A stretch of 64,000 nt of DNA, from positions 270,505 through 334,504 of the forward strand of contig NZ_VVIW01000006.1 of the NCBI RefSeq assembly GCF_011682045.1, read 5' to 3'. Both the position numbers and the translations under genes were made by a program. The stretch comes from Massilia aquatica. Its GTDB lineage: Bacteria > Pseudomonadota > Gammaproteobacteria > Burkholderiales > Burkholderiaceae_D. The notes below the pieces were generated by a model. The model was not told the origin of the DNA, did no database searches, and saw only the letters and a program-made list of their open reading frames with translations. Positions 35,865 to 45,981 of this stretch are shown one piece after another. Each line of letters begins with the position of its first letter. The stretch's first letter is position 1.

Positions 35865-38474
35865 TTACGCGCGTTCGGCCACCCAGGCGGTCACCCCCGC
35901 CAGCGCCGCATCCAGGCCGCTCGGATCGGTGCCGCCGGCACGCGCCATGTCCGGCTTGCCGCCGCCCTTGCCGCCCACCTGCTGCGCGACGAAGTTGACC
36001 AGCTCACCGGCCTTGACCTTGCCAATCGCATCCGCGGTCACGCCGGCCACCAGCGCCACTTTGCCGTCAGTCACGCTGGCCAGCAAGATGGCGGCCGTCT
36101 TGAGCTTGTCCTTCATCTTGTCCACGGCCTCGCCCAGGCGCGCCGCATCGGCGCCGTCCAGCACCGCTGCGACGACCTTGATGCCGTTCACATCGACCGC
36201 CGTGGTCACCAGTTCATCGACCTGCTTCGCCGCCAGTTTCGACTTCAGCGCGGCCAGTTCTTTTTCCAGCGACTTGACCTGATCCTGCACCTGGCCGATG
36301 CGGCTGGTCAGTTCATCGGGCGTGGTTTTCAGCGCGTTGGCGGCTTCCTGCACGCGGCGGTTGAGCGACTGCACCAGCGCCAGCGCGCCTTCGCCGGTCA
36401 CCGCTTCGACGCGGCGGATACCGGCGGCGACGCCGCCTTCACCGATGATCTTGAAAAGACCGATGTCGCCGGTGCGGCCCACGTGGACGCCACCGCACAG
36501 CTCTTTGGACGAGCCGATATCGAGCACGCGCACTTCGTCGCCGTACTTCTCGCCGAACAGCGCCATGGCGCCATGCTTGACGGCGTCGTCAAAACTCATG
36601 TTATGCGCGGCCGTTGCGTGGTTTTCCAGGATCTCGCGGTTGACGATCACTTCGACCTGGGCGATCTGGTCCGCCGTCAGCGGTGCATTGTGCGAGAAGT
36701 CGAAACGGGTGCGGTCCGGATCGACCACCGAGCCTTTTTGCGCCACATGCTCGCCCAGCACTTCGCGCAGCGCCTTGTGCATCAGGTGCGTTGCCGAGTG
36801 ATTGCGGATGGTGCGCGCGCGCTTGGCTTCGTCGACACTGGCGTCGACCGCATCGCCCACTTTCAGCACGCCGGTCTTCAGCACGCCGTGGTGGCCGAAC
36901 ACGTCGGCCTGCACTTTCAGGGTGTCGTCCACCGAGAAGGTGGCGCTGCTTGAGGTGAGCACGCCCTGGTCGCCCACCTGGCCGCCCGATTCGGCGTAGA
37001 ACGGGGTGGTGTCGAGCACCACGATGCCGCTCTGGCCGGCCGCCAGTTCCTGCACTGCGCTGCCGTCGGCGTACAGGGCCACCACGCGGCTGGCGTGCAC
37101 CAGGCTGTCGTAGCCGACGAACTTATTCTTCTCGCCCGCGTACTCGACGTTTTTCTGCTTGGCGCCACCAGCGCCCGCGCCGGCCAGTTCCTTCTGACGC
37201 GCCATGGCGACGTGAAAGCCGGCTTCGTCGAATTCGATGTTGCGCTCGCGGCAGATGTCGGCGGTCAGGTCGAGCGGGAAGCCGTAGGTGTCGTACAGCA
37301 GGAAAGCGGTGGCGCCATCGAGCTTGCCGGCGTTCTTGGCCAACTGCGCTTCCAGCACTTTCATGCCATTTTCGAGCGTCCTGCCGAAATTGACTTCTTC
37401 ACCTTCGATCATGTCGGCGACGCGCTTCTTGACGGCGGCCAGTTCCGGATAGGCCGCGCCCATCTCGATGTTCAGGTCTTCCACCAGCTTGAAGAAGAAC
37501 GGCTTGGTCTGGCCCAGCTTGTGGCCATGGCGCAGCGCGCGGCGGATGATGCGGCGCAGGACGTAGGCACGCCCTTCGCTGCCGGGAATCACGCCATCGA
37601 CAATCATGAAGGCCGATGCGCGGATATGGTCCGCGATCACGCGCAGCGATTTGTTTTCAAGGTCGGTGGCGCCGGTTTCGCGCGCGGCGGCGCGGATCAA
37701 TGCCTGGAACAGGTCGATCTCGTAGTTCGAGTGCACGTGCTGCAGCACGGCGGCCAGGCGCTCCATGCCCATGCCGGTATCGACGCAGGGCTTCGGCAGC
37801 TTGTGCATCACGCCCGCGTCGTCGCGGTTGAACTGCATGAACACCAGGTTCCAGATTTCGATGAAGCGGTCGCCGTCTTCGTCGGGCGAGCCTGGCGGGC
37901 CGCCGGGAATATCGGCGCCGTGGTCGTAGAAGATCTCGGTGCACGGACCGCACGGGCCGGTGTCGGCCATCTGCCAGAAGTTATCCGACGCGTAGCGCGC
38001 GCCCTTGTTGTCGCCGATGCGGATGATGCGCTCTTTCGGCACGCCCACTTCGTTGGCCCAGATGTCGTAGGCTTCGTCGTCTTCCATGTAGACGGTGACG
38101 GTCAGCTTCTCGGACGGCAGGCCATAGACCTTGGTCAGCAGCTCCCACGCGTAGTTGATGGCGTCGCGCTTGAAGTAGTCGCCGAAGCTGAAGTTGCCCA
38201 GCATTTCGAAGAAGGTGTGGTGACGCGCGGTGTAGCCGACGTTTTCCAGGTCATTGTGCTTGCCGCCGGCGCGCACGCAGCGCTGCACCGAGGTGGCGCG
38301 GGTGTACGGACGGCTGTCGGTGCCGGTGAACACATCCTTGAACTGCACCATGCCGCTGTTGGTGAGCATCAGGGTCGGATCGTTGCCCGGTACGAGTGAG
38401 CTCGAACGGACAATCGTGTGGCCTTTGGATTCGAAGAACTTCAGGAATTTGTCGCGGATTTCGGATGATTTCAT
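35865..38474 (-). CDS. alaS: alanyl-tRNA synthetase
   Basis: An 869-aa class II synthetase. The start [20 protein letters not shown] at 38474 is the family start; the frame extends 5 codons upstream. Visible blocks are [38 protein letters not shown], the anticodon-independent tRNA domain, the editing-domain zinc motif [18 protein letters not shown] with CGGVHV, and the C-terminal DHHA1 domain ([16 protein letters not shown]). A TATAAT box (38520-38515, minus strand) lies 41 bases upstream. Identification is secure. Confidence 0.98.
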   Translation of the reverse strand: MKSSEIRDKFLKFFESKGHTIVRSSSLVPGNDPTLMLTNSGMVQFKDVFTGTDSRPYTRATSVQRCVRAGGKHNDLENVGYTARHHTFFEMLGNFSFGDYFKRDAINYAWELLTKVYGLPSEKLTVTVYMEDDEAYDIWANEVGVPKERIIRIGDNKGARYASDNFWQMADTGPCGPCTEIFYDHGADIPGGPPGSPDEDGDRFIEIWNLVFMQFNRDDAGVMHKLPKPCVDTGMGMERLAAVLQHVHSNYEIDLFQALIRAAARETGATDLENKSLRVIADHIRASAFMIVDGVIPGSEGRAYVLRRIIRRALRHGHKLGQTKPFFFKLVEDLNIEMGAAYPELAAVKKRVADMIEGEEVNFGRTLENGMKVLEAQLAKNAGKLDGATAFLLYDTYGFPLDLTADICRERNIEFDEAGFHVAMARQKELAGAGAGGAKQKNVEYAGEKNKFVGYDSLVHASRVVALYADGSAVQELAAGQSGIVVLDTTPFYAESGGQVGDQGVLTSSSATFSVDDTLKVQADVFGHHGVLKTGVLKVGDAVDASVDEAKRARTIRNHSATHLMHKALREVLGEHVAQKGSVVDPDRTRFDFSHNAPLTADQIAQVEVIVNREILENHATAAHNMSFDDAVKHGAMALFGEKYGDEVRVLDIGSSKELCGGVHVGRTGDIGLFKIIGEGGVAAGIRRVEAVTGEGALALVQSLNRRVQEAANALKTTPDELTSRIGQVQDQVKSLEKELAALKSKLAAKQVDELVTTAVDVNGIKVVAAVLDGADAARLGEAVDKMKDKLKTAAILLASVTDGKVALVAGVTADAIGKVKAGELVNFVAQQVGGKGGGKPDMARAGGTDPSGLDAALAGVTAWVAERA

Positions 38475-38568
38475 GTCGTATGGGCGCAAGAAGGCAGCAT
38501 GCTATAAAAAAACGATTATAGCGTATGGAACTGGAGTCAACAGCGGGTGGGGCCGCACCGGCCCCGCG

Positions 38569-39321
38569 TTACGCGAAATCGGCCCCGATCAGGTCGATGC
38601 GGTCGGTGCAGAAGGCATCCACGCCCCACCTCAGGATCTCGCGCGCGCGCACGGGTTCGTTGACGGTATAGCAAAACAGCCCGTAGCCGGCGGCCTTGAC
38701 CTGCTGCGCCAGCGCTTCGGTCAAGTGCTTGTGGCTGGTGTGGATCGCCACTGCAGCCACAGCACGGGCCTGCGCTTGCCAGCCGTCGTCCAGGCGGTCG
38801 AGCAGCAAGGCGCGCGGCAGGTCGGGCGCGGCCTGCATGGCGGCGCCCAGCGCGACCGGGCTGAAGGAGGAGAGCAAGGGGATGCGGCGCGGGTCGTCGC
38901 TGGCGATTTCCAGCCCGAACAGGGCGCGCGTGAGCTTGGCCACTACCCTGCCCGTTTCCTCTTCAAAACCGGGGGCTGGCTTGATCTCGATGTTCATCCA
39001 GATGCCGTGGTCCTTGCAGAACTGGACGAACTGGGTGAACAGCGGCACCGTTTCGCCCTTGAATTGGGCACTGAACCAGTTGCCGGCGTCCATGGTGACC
39101 AGTTCGGCGGCGTCGTAATCGAACACATTGCCGGAACCGGCGATGGTGCGGCCCAGATAGGGATCGTGCATGACGACCGGCACGCCGTCGCGCGCCAGCA
39201 TGACATCGAACTCGACCGCGCGGAAGCCGTGGTTGAGGCCGCAGCGCAGGCCGGCGATGGTGTTTTCGGGCGCCAGCTTGCCGCCGCCGCGATGGGCCAG
39301 GAATTTAGGGTAGTTCCACAT
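38569..39321 (-). CDS. glycerophosphodiester phosphodiesterase
   Basis: A 250-aa cytoplasmic GDPD. It has LAHRGGGKLAPENTIAG (residues 8-24; catalytic His), VEFDVMLARDGVPVVMHD (metal-binding Glu and Asp, second His) and the C-terminal WGVDAFCTDRIDLI. It hydrolyses glycerophosphodiesters to glycerol-3-phosphate and an alcohol. No signal peptide, so it is of the UgpQ type. It lies downstream of the GlxA-type regulator, 9 bases apart on the same strand. A GGGGCC/GGCCCC hairpin follows at about 38550-38566. Confidence 0.93.
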   Translation of the reverse strand: MWNYPKFLAHRGGGKLAPENTIAGLRCGLNHGFRAVEFDVMLARDGVPVVMHDPYLGRTIAGSGNVFDYDAAELVTMDAGNWFSAQFKGETVPLFTQFVQFCKDHGIWMNIEIKPAPGFEEETGRVVAKLTRALFGLEIASDDPRRIPLLSSFSPVALGAAMQAAPDLPRALLLDRLDDGWQAQARAVAAVAIHTSHKHLTEALAQQVKAAGYGLFCYTVNEPVRAREILRWGVDAFCTDRIDLIGADFA

Positions 39322-39330
39322 AAGCGCACC

Positions 39331-40359
39331 TTAACATAGTGCATCTGGCCGCGCCACATCGGCGGTTTGCCCCCTGCCATCGGCGCGGAAACGGCGCCGG
39401 TACTCGGCTGGCGACTGCCCGATGTTGCGCTTGAACAGCGCCCCGAAGGTGGCGGCATCCGCGTAGCCGACCCGTTCGGTCACCTGCGCCACGCTCAGCG
39501 AGGTCGACTCCAGCAGCAGCTTGGCCTTGCCGACGCGGGCCTGCTGCAAATACGCCAGCGGGGTCTGCCCGGTCTCGTCCTTCACCCGGCGCAGCAAGGT
39601 CCGGTCGCTGACGTGAAACGCCGCCGCCATCCGCTTGAGGTCGTACGGAGCGGCCAAGCGCTGATCGAGCCAGGCGCGCACGCTGGCGGCGAAGGTGCCG
39701 TCGGGGCGCGCCAGCATGCGCGTATCGACAAAGGGTGCCTGGCTGGTGCGCGCCCCGTCCAGCAAACCCATGCGCGCCACGGCGCGCTGCACCTTCGCGC
39801 TGGCGTTCTGCCTGACCAGGTGCATCGCCAGGTCGAAGGTGGCGCTGAACGCGCCGGTGGTGCAAACTCCGCCATCCTCGACCAGCATGGCCGCCGGATC
39901 GACCATGGCCGCAGGAAAGCGCCGCGCCAGGTCGGGTGCGAACAGCCACGCCGTGGTGGCGCGGCGCCCGTCCAGCAAGCCGGCATCGCCCAGCAGGAAT
40001 GCGCCCACGCACACGGCGGCCACCGGCGTGCCGCGCGCGAACGCTGTGGCGAGATAGGCAATTTCGGGGGCGAGCGCAGCGATTGGCGCAAGGCAGCCAT
40101 GGCGGTCGGCCAGAGCCATGCCCGGCACCACCAGCAAATCCGGGCTGGCGACCGGTGTGCGCGTGCCGACCAGAATGCCGCCAGCCGCGCCGACCATTCC
40201 ACCGCCGAGGCTGGTGACGATCACCTCGAACGGGGGCGGCGCCGCAGCGTCCAGCGCGGCGCTGACCCGGTTTGCCAGCAACAAGGTATCGCACAGGCCA
40301 AACACTTCCATGCCCATGCAGCCGTGGTAGGCCAGGATCGCGATGCGCTTTGTTTTCAT
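39331..40359 (-). CDS. GlxA-type AraC regulator with DJ-1/PfpI domain
   Basis: A 342-aa regulator. The N-terminal half (about 1-190) is a class I glutamine amidotransferase-like DJ-1/PfpI domain (IAILAYHGCMGMEVFGLCDTL; VAAVCVGAFLLGDAGLLDGRRATT). The C-terminal AraC domain (about 235-335) has two helix-turn-helices and ends in GYADAATFGALFKRNIGQSP. The start MKTKRIAI at 40359 matches the family; the frame runs 24 codons upstream. It is divergent from a second DJ-1 protein gene 88 bases away and likely controls it. Confidence 0.9.
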   Translation of the reverse strand: MKTKRIAILAYHGCMGMEVFGLCDTLLLANRVSAALDAAAPPPFEVIVTSLGGGMVGAAGGILVGTRTPVASPDLLVVPGMALADRHGCLAPIAALAPEIAYLATAFARGTPVAAVCVGAFLLGDAGLLDGRRATTAWLFAPDLARRFPAAMVDPAAMLVEDGGVCTTGAFSATFDLAMHLVRQNASAKVQRAVARMGLLDGARTSQAPFVDTRMLARPDGTFAASVRAWLDQRLAAPYDLKRMAAAFHVSDRTLLRRVKDETGQTPLAYLQQARVGKAKLLLESTSLSVAQVTERVGYADAATFGALFKRNIGQSPAEYRRRFRADGRGQTADVARPDALC

Positions 40360-40447
40360 GTGGCGAGTATGCCATGGAAATGGGCGATATCGCCTCTTTG
40401 CGCCGCTGACCGGTACGCCGACAATGGGCACTCTTCAGGAGAAAACC

Positions 40448-41110
40448 ATGCGATTATCGATTTTATTGTTCGATGGCTTTACCGCGCTGGACGTGGTGGG
40501 CGGCTATGAAGTGCTGGTGAACATTCCCGGCATGGAAGTCGAATTCGTGTCGGACCAGGTCGGACTGGTCGCCAGCGACAGCGGGCGCCTCGGCATGGCC
40601 GCCTACCGCCGCTTCGACCAGCTGGACGCGACCGATATCCTGTACGTGCCGGGCGGCCCGGGCGTTGCCGCCGCGCTCGGCAACGCAGCGCTGATGGACT
40701 GCGTGCGGCGCCTGCACGCGAGCAGCGCCTGGACCGTCAGCATCTGCAACGGGGCCGAAATCCTGGGCGCCGCCGGACTACTCAAGGGCAAGAAGGTGAC
40801 GACCAACTGGTTCGCGCGCGAGCAGCTTGCCGCCTGTGGCGCGCTGGTCGGCACCGAACGCTACCAGCGCGATGGCAAGCTGATCACCGGCGCCGGGGTC
40901 TCGGCCAGTATCGATGCCGGACTGTTCCTCGCGGCCTTGCTGGGCGGCGAACAACTGGCCCGCACGATTCAACTCGGCATCGAATATTATCCCGCCCCGC
41001 CATTCGGCAATGGCACGCCGGACGACCAGCCGCAAGCGGCCAAAGACGTGATTCGCCACGTCGAGCAGTGCGCCGCCGCGCGGCTGGCGGCGCGTGTCAT
41101 CCCGTTCTGA
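40448..41110 (+). CDS. DJ-1/PfpI-family protein
   Basis: A 220-aa protein starting MRLSILLFDGFTALDVVGGYEVL, with GGAGAAAA upstream. It carries LYVPGGPGV near residue 70, the nucleophile elbow SICNGAEILGAAGLLKGKKVTTNW near 100 (Cys as the active-site residue), and TGAGVSASIDAGLFL near 145. Relatives act as isonitrile hydratases, chaperones or glyoxalases; I cannot choose between them. Divergent from the GlxA regulator, which has the same fold. Confidence 0.88.
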   Translation: MRLSILLFDGFTALDVVGGYEVLVNIPGMEVEFVSDQVGLVASDSGRLGMAAYRRFDQLDATDILYVPGGPGVAAALGNAALMDCVRRLHASSAWTVSICNGAEILGAAGLLKGKKVTTNWFAREQLAACGALVGTERYQRDGKLITGAGVSASIDAGLFLAALLGGEQLARTIQLGIEYYPAPPFGNGTPDDQPQAAKDVIRHVEQCAAARLAARVIPF

Positions 41111-41129
41111 AGGCACGCGCCGCTATGGC

Positions 41130-41489
41130 CTATGCCGCTGACAGCGTGCGCATGAACGACAGCGGCGAAACAAGATAGGCAAAGGCCGCCATATTGCACA
41201 CCACCGTCATCCAGAACGCCACTTGAAACGCCCGCTTGGACGACTTGTGCCGCAGCCACTGCTGAGCCAGCACCGCGCCCGGCCAGCCGCACAGCAGCCC
41301 GAGCAGGAGCAAGCTGCGTTCGGGGGTACGGCGCTGTCCGGCGCGCGCCGCCGCCTTGTCGCGCGCGTAGGCGGCAAAGCAGACGATGCTGGCCAGCGCA
41401 TACGGCGCAGCCGCCCACAGCGGAACATGCCAGGCCAGCACGGCGCCCGCAAAGACGGCGCCAAACAACAGGATCGACAGAACAGGCAT
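41130..41489 (-). CDS. DUF1294-family membrane protein
   Basis: A 119-aa inner-membrane protein with about three hydrophobic segments. The central AYARDKAAARAGQRRTPERSLLLLGLLCGWPGAVLAQQWLRHKSSK is the DUF1294 signature (YaxDK...RtPE...GGwpGa...HKt.K). Members are often fused to cold-shock domains, but this one is not. Converges with the DJ-1 gene. Function unknown. Confidence 0.85.
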   Translation of the reverse strand: MPVLSILLFGAVFAGAVLAWHVPLWAAAPYALASIVCFAAYARDKAAARAGQRRTPERSLLLLGLLCGWPGAVLAQQWLRHKSSKRAFQVAFWMTVVCNMAAFAYLVSPLSFMRTLSAA

Positions 41490-41699
41490 TGGCTTGAGCT
41501 CGGGAAAACCGCCAGCTTAGAGCGCGCCGGCTTGCCACGCAACCATTTCCAATAAAGGGGGGGAAACTTGCTTGATTAGCAGCTTAAAGCACCCCACGGT
41601 GCGCTGCCGTACAGATGTCGCCTGGGCACCGGCCTAAGCTCCCGCATCGGCTTCGCGCTTGCCAACAGCGCAAGTCTTCTTAATTCACGTGGAGGTACT

Positions 41700-42221
41700 A
41701 TGTCTTTCGATCTAGGCAATCTGTTACAGCAATACCTGGGCGGCGCCGCCGGCAACAATGGCGGGCGTGCCGTGGACGACGACTTCGACCAGGTCGCGCA
41801 GAACGCGCCGCGTAGCACGGTGGCCCAGGGTGTCACGGAAGCATTGCGTTCCGACCAGACCCCGCCCTTCCCGCAAATGGTCGGCCAGCTGTTCGGCCAC
41901 AGCGATGCGAACCAGCGCGCCGGCATGCTCAACCAGCTGATTGGCAACGTCGGCCCTGGCTTGCTGAGCTCGATCGCGGGCGGCGCCCTCGGCAACCTGT
42001 TCCGTGGCGGCCAGACCCCAGCGGCGATTACGCCGGAACAAGCAGCCCAGCTCACGCCCGAGCAAGTCCAGCAGATCGCGCAAGACGCTGAACGCAACAA
42101 TCCAAGCATCGTCGACCGCATGGGCGACTTTTACGCCGAGCATCCGACCCTGGTCAAGACCATCGGCGGCGCGGCGCTGGCAATCGTGCTCGGCCGCGTA
42201 GCCGAAGGCATGAAACGCTGA
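41700..42221 (+). CDS. hypothetical protein, glycine/glutamine-rich
   Basis: A 173-aa protein starting after GTGGAGG. It begins MSFDLGNLLQQYLGG, has a DUF937/YidB-like feel in the LLSSIAGGALGNLFRG segment (residues 86-102), a QLTPEQVQQIAQDAE helix and a C-terminal hydrophobic helix (TIGGAALAIVLGRV). No signal peptide. Conserved-looking but I do not recognise a family with confidence. It is followed 55 bases later by a DUF3597 gene on the same strand, and the two may share a transcript. Confidence 0.65.
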   Translation: MSFDLGNLLQQYLGGAAGNNGGRAVDDDFDQVAQNAPRSTVAQGVTEALRSDQTPPFPQMVGQLFGHSDANQRAGMLNQLIGNVGPGLLSSIAGGALGNLFRGGQTPAAITPEQAAQLTPEQVQQIAQDAERNNPSIVDRMGDFYAEHPTLVKTIGGAALAIVLGRVAEGMKR

Positions 42222-42276
42222 TCCATTAGTATTCCGCTACAATTAACTTATTCACCAACAACAAAAGAGGTATTAC

Positions 42277-42678
42277 ATGGGCATTCTCAGCAATATTTTC
42301 CACAAAATCTTCCCTTCCTCCCACCCAGCCGTGCAGCCAACAGCGACTCAGGCGGCACCAGCGCCTGCGGCCGGCGCAGCACCAGCGGCCGCGCCTGCGG
42401 CAGCACCAGCACCAGCATCGCTGGACCAGGTTGATGTCGAAGCGATCCTGAACGGCATGCCGCAAAGCCAGGCGCTCAACTGGCGCACCTCGATCGTCGA
42501 CCTGCTCAAGCTGCTGAACCTCGACAGCAGCCTGCAATCGCGCAAGGAACTGGCCGCCGAACTGCACTACACGGGCGACACCAGCGATTCGGCTTCCATG
42601 AATATCTGGCTGCACCGCCAGGTCATGAACAAGCTGGCAGCCAATGGCGGCAAAGTGCCGGCCGACCTGAAAGACTAA
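42277..42678 (+). CDS. DUF3597-family protein
   Basis: A 133-aa protein with MGILSNIFHKIFP at the start, a low-complexity Ala/Pro linker (residues 17-48) and a C-terminal domain reading VDVEAILNGMPQSQALNWRTSIVDLLKLLNLDSS, then RKELAAELHYTGD and NIWLHRQVMNKLAANGGKVP. This is the DUF3597 pattern, found in many Proteobacteria and also in some LysM proteins. The ribosome site AAAGAGG is upstream. Role unknown. Confidence 0.88.
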   Translation: MGILSNIFHKIFPSSHPAVQPTATQAAPAPAAGAAPAAAPAAAPAPASLDQVDVEAILNGMPQSQALNWRTSIVDLLKLLNLDSSLQSRKELAAELHYTGDTSDSASMNIWLHRQVMNKLAANGGKVPADLKD

Positions 42679-42735
42679 GACACAAGCTAGGCACGGCGCG
42701 CGGGACTGCGCTCCCGCCTTGCCCAGAACGAAAAT

Positions 42736-42770
42736 AACGCCGCCGGGCGATCAACCCGGCGGCGTTTTTT
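42736..42770. terminator. bidirectional terminator between DUF3597 and PEP-CTERM genes
   Basis: CGCCGCCGGG (42738-42747) and CCCGGCGGCG (42755-42764) form a 10-bp stem with a 7-base loop, followed by T6 (42765-42770) and preceded by an A-rich tract. It serves the + strand gene and, read the other way, the convergent exported-protein gene. Confidence 0.92.
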
Positions 42771-42792
42771 ATTGGCGTTTCGCCGCTGAAAC

Positions 42793-43440
42793 TCAGGCTT
42801 TTTTGTTGCGGCGGGTGGTGAAGCCGACAACAGCCAGGCCCAGCAGGAACAGGGCATAGGTTTCCGGCTCAGGTACGGCGCTCACTTCCACCGAGACGGC
42901 GTCGAGGTAGGAACCGTAGGTTGGCGCCGAGCCCGGGCCCACCGATTCAAAACGCAGCTTGGTCAGCGCGCTGGTGGCGACCAGGTCGGTGATGCTGAAG
43001 AAGCTCCACTGGCCGTTGGTGCCGCCCATCAACAGCGAATCGTTGAGCTTGGTGTCGCCCCAGTACACATTCATCGCACTGTTGGCGCCGCCGGCGGTGT
43101 CCGGACGGCCCGAAAACGCGAACGAGACCGAATACAGGCCGGCTTCCGACGTGTTGATCATCTGCCACACCGAGCTCAGGCCGGTGCTGTTCAGTTCCAG
43201 GTACTGGCGGCCATTGGCTGCGTACGCATTGAAACCAGCCTCGCCGCCCTGCTTGGCGCCTTTCTGGATTTCGAAAACGCCGTTGCTCGAGGTCCAGCCA
43301 TTGACGGCGTTGAATTGCTGCCACGAACCGGACGATTTGTTGACTTCGAAGCTGCCGTTGGTGACCAGTTCAGCGCGCGCGGCGCCGCTGACGAGCATGG
43401 CGGCGGCAAACAAGCCGCCCAGGAGTGCTGTGAATTTCAT
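42793..43440 (-). CDS. PEP-CTERM sorting-domain exported protein
   Basis: A 215-aa protein with an N-terminal signal peptide (residues 1-23, ARAE) and a C-terminal PEP-CTERM tail: VPEPETYALFLLGLAVVGF, then RRNKK. The tail is processed by exosortase EpsH/XrtA-type systems. The body begins LVTNGSFEVN, the DUF642-like start of beta-sandwich cell-surface proteins, and contains YLELNSTG and LRFESVG strands. Probably a secreted or surface glycoprotein involved in extracellular matrix. No exosortase gene lies in this window. Confidence 0.92.
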   Translation of the reverse strand: MKFTALLGGLFAAAMLVSGAARAELVTNGSFEVNKSSGSWQQFNAVNGWTSSNGVFEIQKGAKQGGEAGFNAYAANGRQYLELNSTGLSSVWQMINTSEAGLYSVSFAFSGRPDTAGGANSAMNVYWGDTKLNDSLLMGGTNGQWSFFSITDLVATSALTKLRFESVGPGSAPTYGSYLDAVSVEVSAVPEPETYALFLLGLAVVGFTTRRNKKA

Positions 43441-43651
43441 GAAGACCCTAACTGTTATCCTGAAGGAAATTATTGTTACGTAATTGATAGCGAATCATAT
43501 CATTGATCCATATCATGTTTGTGCACAGTTAACAAAAATCCCCTTCCCAAAAGCAATTTCTCGTTGTTTTTTGCCACCACCACCGATCCCGCATCAACAA
43601 ACTGAACTTTCCGCAGCGCCGGATATCTAAATTTCAAATTGCTTAAATGGT

Positions 43652-45964
43652 ATGAGTGAGCCTATGCAAACAATTGACAGCGATGCAACACGCCAGCCGC
43701 TCGCCCTCTGGGGCGGGCTCGAATGCACGGTCAACCGTGTGGGAGACAACTACTTCAGCCAGATAGAAAGGAATGGACACCACGAGCGCGCCGACGATGT
43801 GGCCCGCTTCGCCTCATTGGGAATCGGCACGATCCGCTACCCGCTGCTATGGGAACGGGTGGCGCCCGACGGCCTGGCACGCGCCGACTGGCGCTGGCCA
43901 GACCAGCGCCTGCAAGCCCTGCGCGAGGCCGGCATCGGCCCCATCGCCGGGCTGGTGCACCACGGCAGCGGCCCGCGCACGACCTGCCTGACCGACCCCG
44001 GCTTTGCCACCGGGCTGGCCGGGTACGCCGGCGCGGTAGCCGCGCGCTACCCGTGGATCGACGCCTACACCCCCGTCAACGAACCGCTCACCACGGCGCG
44101 TTTTTCCGGCCTGTACGGCCTGTGGTACCCGCACGGCCGCGACGACCGCAGTTTCGTGCAGGCGCTGCTGATCCAGTGCCGCGCCACCGTGCTGTCAATG
44201 CGCGCGATCCGGCGCGTCAACCCGCATGCGCGCCTGGTCCAGACCGACGACCTCGGCAAGACCTACAGCACGCCCGCCATGGCCCGCTGCGCCAGCTTTT
44301 ACAACGAGCGGCGCTGGCTGGCCTGGGACCTGTTGTGCGGCAAGGTCGACCGCGGGCATGCCCTGTGGGACTACCTGACCGGCCACGGCGCCGACCCGGC
44401 CGGGCTGCTCTGGTTGCGCGACAATCCCTGCCCGCCCGACATCATCGGCGCCAATTACTACGTCACCAGCGAACGCTGGCTGGACCACCGGGTCGAGCGC
44501 TATCCCGCCAATTTTCGCGGCGACGCCAACGGCGTGCCCTGCGCCGACATCGAAACCGCGCGCGCCCTGGCCACGCCCACGCCCGGCATCGGCCCGCTAC
44601 TGCAAGAAGCCTGGGACCGCTACGGCATTGCACTGGCGGTGACCGAAGCGCACATCGACGCCAACCGCGAAGACCAGTTGCGCTGGCTGCTGGAAGTGTG
44701 GGAAGCCGGCCAGCAAGCGCGGCGCAACGGCATCGACCTGCGCGCCGTCACCGTCTGGGCGCTGCTCGGCTCGTTCGACTGGAACTGCCTGGTCACCGCC
44801 TGCCGCGGCTATTACGAACCGGGGCCGTTCGACGTGCGTTCGCCGCTGCCGCGTCCCACCGCGCTGGCGGCCATGATGCGCGAACTGGCCGCCGGGCGCG
44901 CACCCACCCACCCGGTGCTGCGCGGCCAGGGCTGGTGGCGCCGCGCCGGGCGCTGCCTGTGCCCGCCGGTGGCCACGCCCGAAGCGCCGACCTCGATCAC
45001 GGCGGACGGCCACAGCCTGGTCGGCACGGCGTCCGCCCCGATCCTGATCGCCGGCGCCACCGGCACCCTGGGGCGCGCCTTCGCCCGCATCTGCGCGCGC
45101 CGCAACCTGGCCTACCGCCTGCTCAGCCGCCAGCAGATGGATATCGCCGACCCGGTGTCGGTCGAGCAAGCCATGCAGTGCCACCAGCCCTGGGCGGTCA
45201 TCAACGCCAGCGGCTATGTGCGGGTGGACGAGGCCGAGAACGATGTGGAACGCTGCTTTCGCGACAACGTCGCCGGCCCGGCGGTGCTGGCCGCCGCCTG
45301 CGCCCGCCACGGCGTGCACCTGACCACCTTTTCGAGCGACCTGGTGTTCGACGGCCGCCGCGACAGTCCCTATATGGAAAGCGACCACGTCACCCCGATC
45401 AACATCTACGGCAAAAGCAAGGCCGCCGCCGAGCGCGCCGTCCTCGGGCGGCAACCGGGTGCGCTGGTGGTGCGCACCAGCTCCTTCTTCGGCCCCTGGG
45501 ACAGCCACAACTTCGTGACCCAGGCGCTGGCCAGCCTGGAAAGCGGCGAGCCGTTCGCGGCCGCCAGCGACATCACGGTCACCCCGACCTATGTGCCGGA
45601 TCTGGTCAACGCCTGCCTCGACCTGGCCATCGACAAGGAAAGCGGGGTCTGGCACCTGACCAATGGCGACCCGCTCACCTGGGCCGAACTGGCCGGCAAG
45701 GCGGCGCGCCAGGCCGGGGTCGACGCCAGCCGGCTCGAAGCCCAGCCGGGCGCCGCCTGCCGCTACCTGGCGCCGCGCCCGGCCTACAGCGCCCTGCACA
45801 CCGAGCGCGGCATGCTGATGCCGGGCCTGGACGACGCGCTCCAGCGCTTTCTGCACGCGCGCGGCGGGCAGGCGCGCGGCGACACCATCGAACTGGCGCA
45901 GCCGATCCACTGCACCGATACGCGCCAGCAGGCCAATACGGGGAGGCGCCAGCAAGCGAGCTGA
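43652..45964 (+). CDS. GH1-like glycosidase fused to RmlD-type sugar-nucleotide reductase
   Basis: A 770-aa two-domain protein. Residues about 10-430 resemble a family 1 glycoside hydrolase: TIRYPLLWERV, the acid/base Glu in TPVNEPL near residue 150, and a likely nucleophile Glu in AVTEAHID near 330. Residues about 465-740 are an RmlD/NDP-sugar reductase: ILIAGATGTLGRAF (NAD(P) loop), DLVFDG, and YGKSKAAAE (catalytic Tyr-Lys). The joining linker is about 35 residues. The gene stands alone, so the fusion itself suggests a joint step in polysaccharide or sugar-nucleotide metabolism. Domain calls are by motif only. Confidence 0.78.
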   Translation: MSEPMQTIDSDATRQPLALWGGLECTVNRVGDNYFSQIERNGHHERADDVARFASLGIGTIRYPLLWERVAPDGLARADWRWPDQRLQALREAGIGPIAGLVHHGSGPRTTCLTDPGFATGLAGYAGAVAARYPWIDAYTPVNEPLTTARFSGLYGLWYPHGRDDRSFVQALLIQCRATVLSMRAIRRVNPHARLVQTDDLGKTYSTPAMARCASFYNERRWLAWDLLCGKVDRGHALWDYLTGHGADPAGLLWLRDNPCPPDIIGANYYVTSERWLDHRVERYPANFRGDANGVPCADIETARALATPTPGIGPLLQEAWDRYGIALAVTEAHIDANREDQLRWLLEVWEAGQQARRNGIDLRAVTVWALLGSFDWNCLVTACRGYYEPGPFDVRSPLPRPTALAAMMRELAAGRAPTHPVLRGQGWWRRAGRCLCPPVATPEAPTSITADGHSLVGTASAPILIAGATGTLGRAFARICARRNLAYRLLSRQQMDIADPVSVEQAMQCHQPWAVINASGYVRVDEAENDVERCFRDNVAGPAVLAAACARHGVHLTTFSSDLVFDGRRDSPYMESDHVTPINIYGKSKAAAERAVLGRQPGALVVRTSSFFGPWDSHNFVTQALASLESGEPFAAASDITVTPTYVPDLVNACLDLAIDKESGVWHLTNGDPLTWAELAGKAARQAGVDASRLEAQPGAACRYLAPRPAYSALHTERGMLMPGLDDALQRFLHARGGQARGDTIELAQPIHCTDTRQQANTGRRQQAS

Positions 45965-45981
45965 ACAAAATTCCACGCCGC

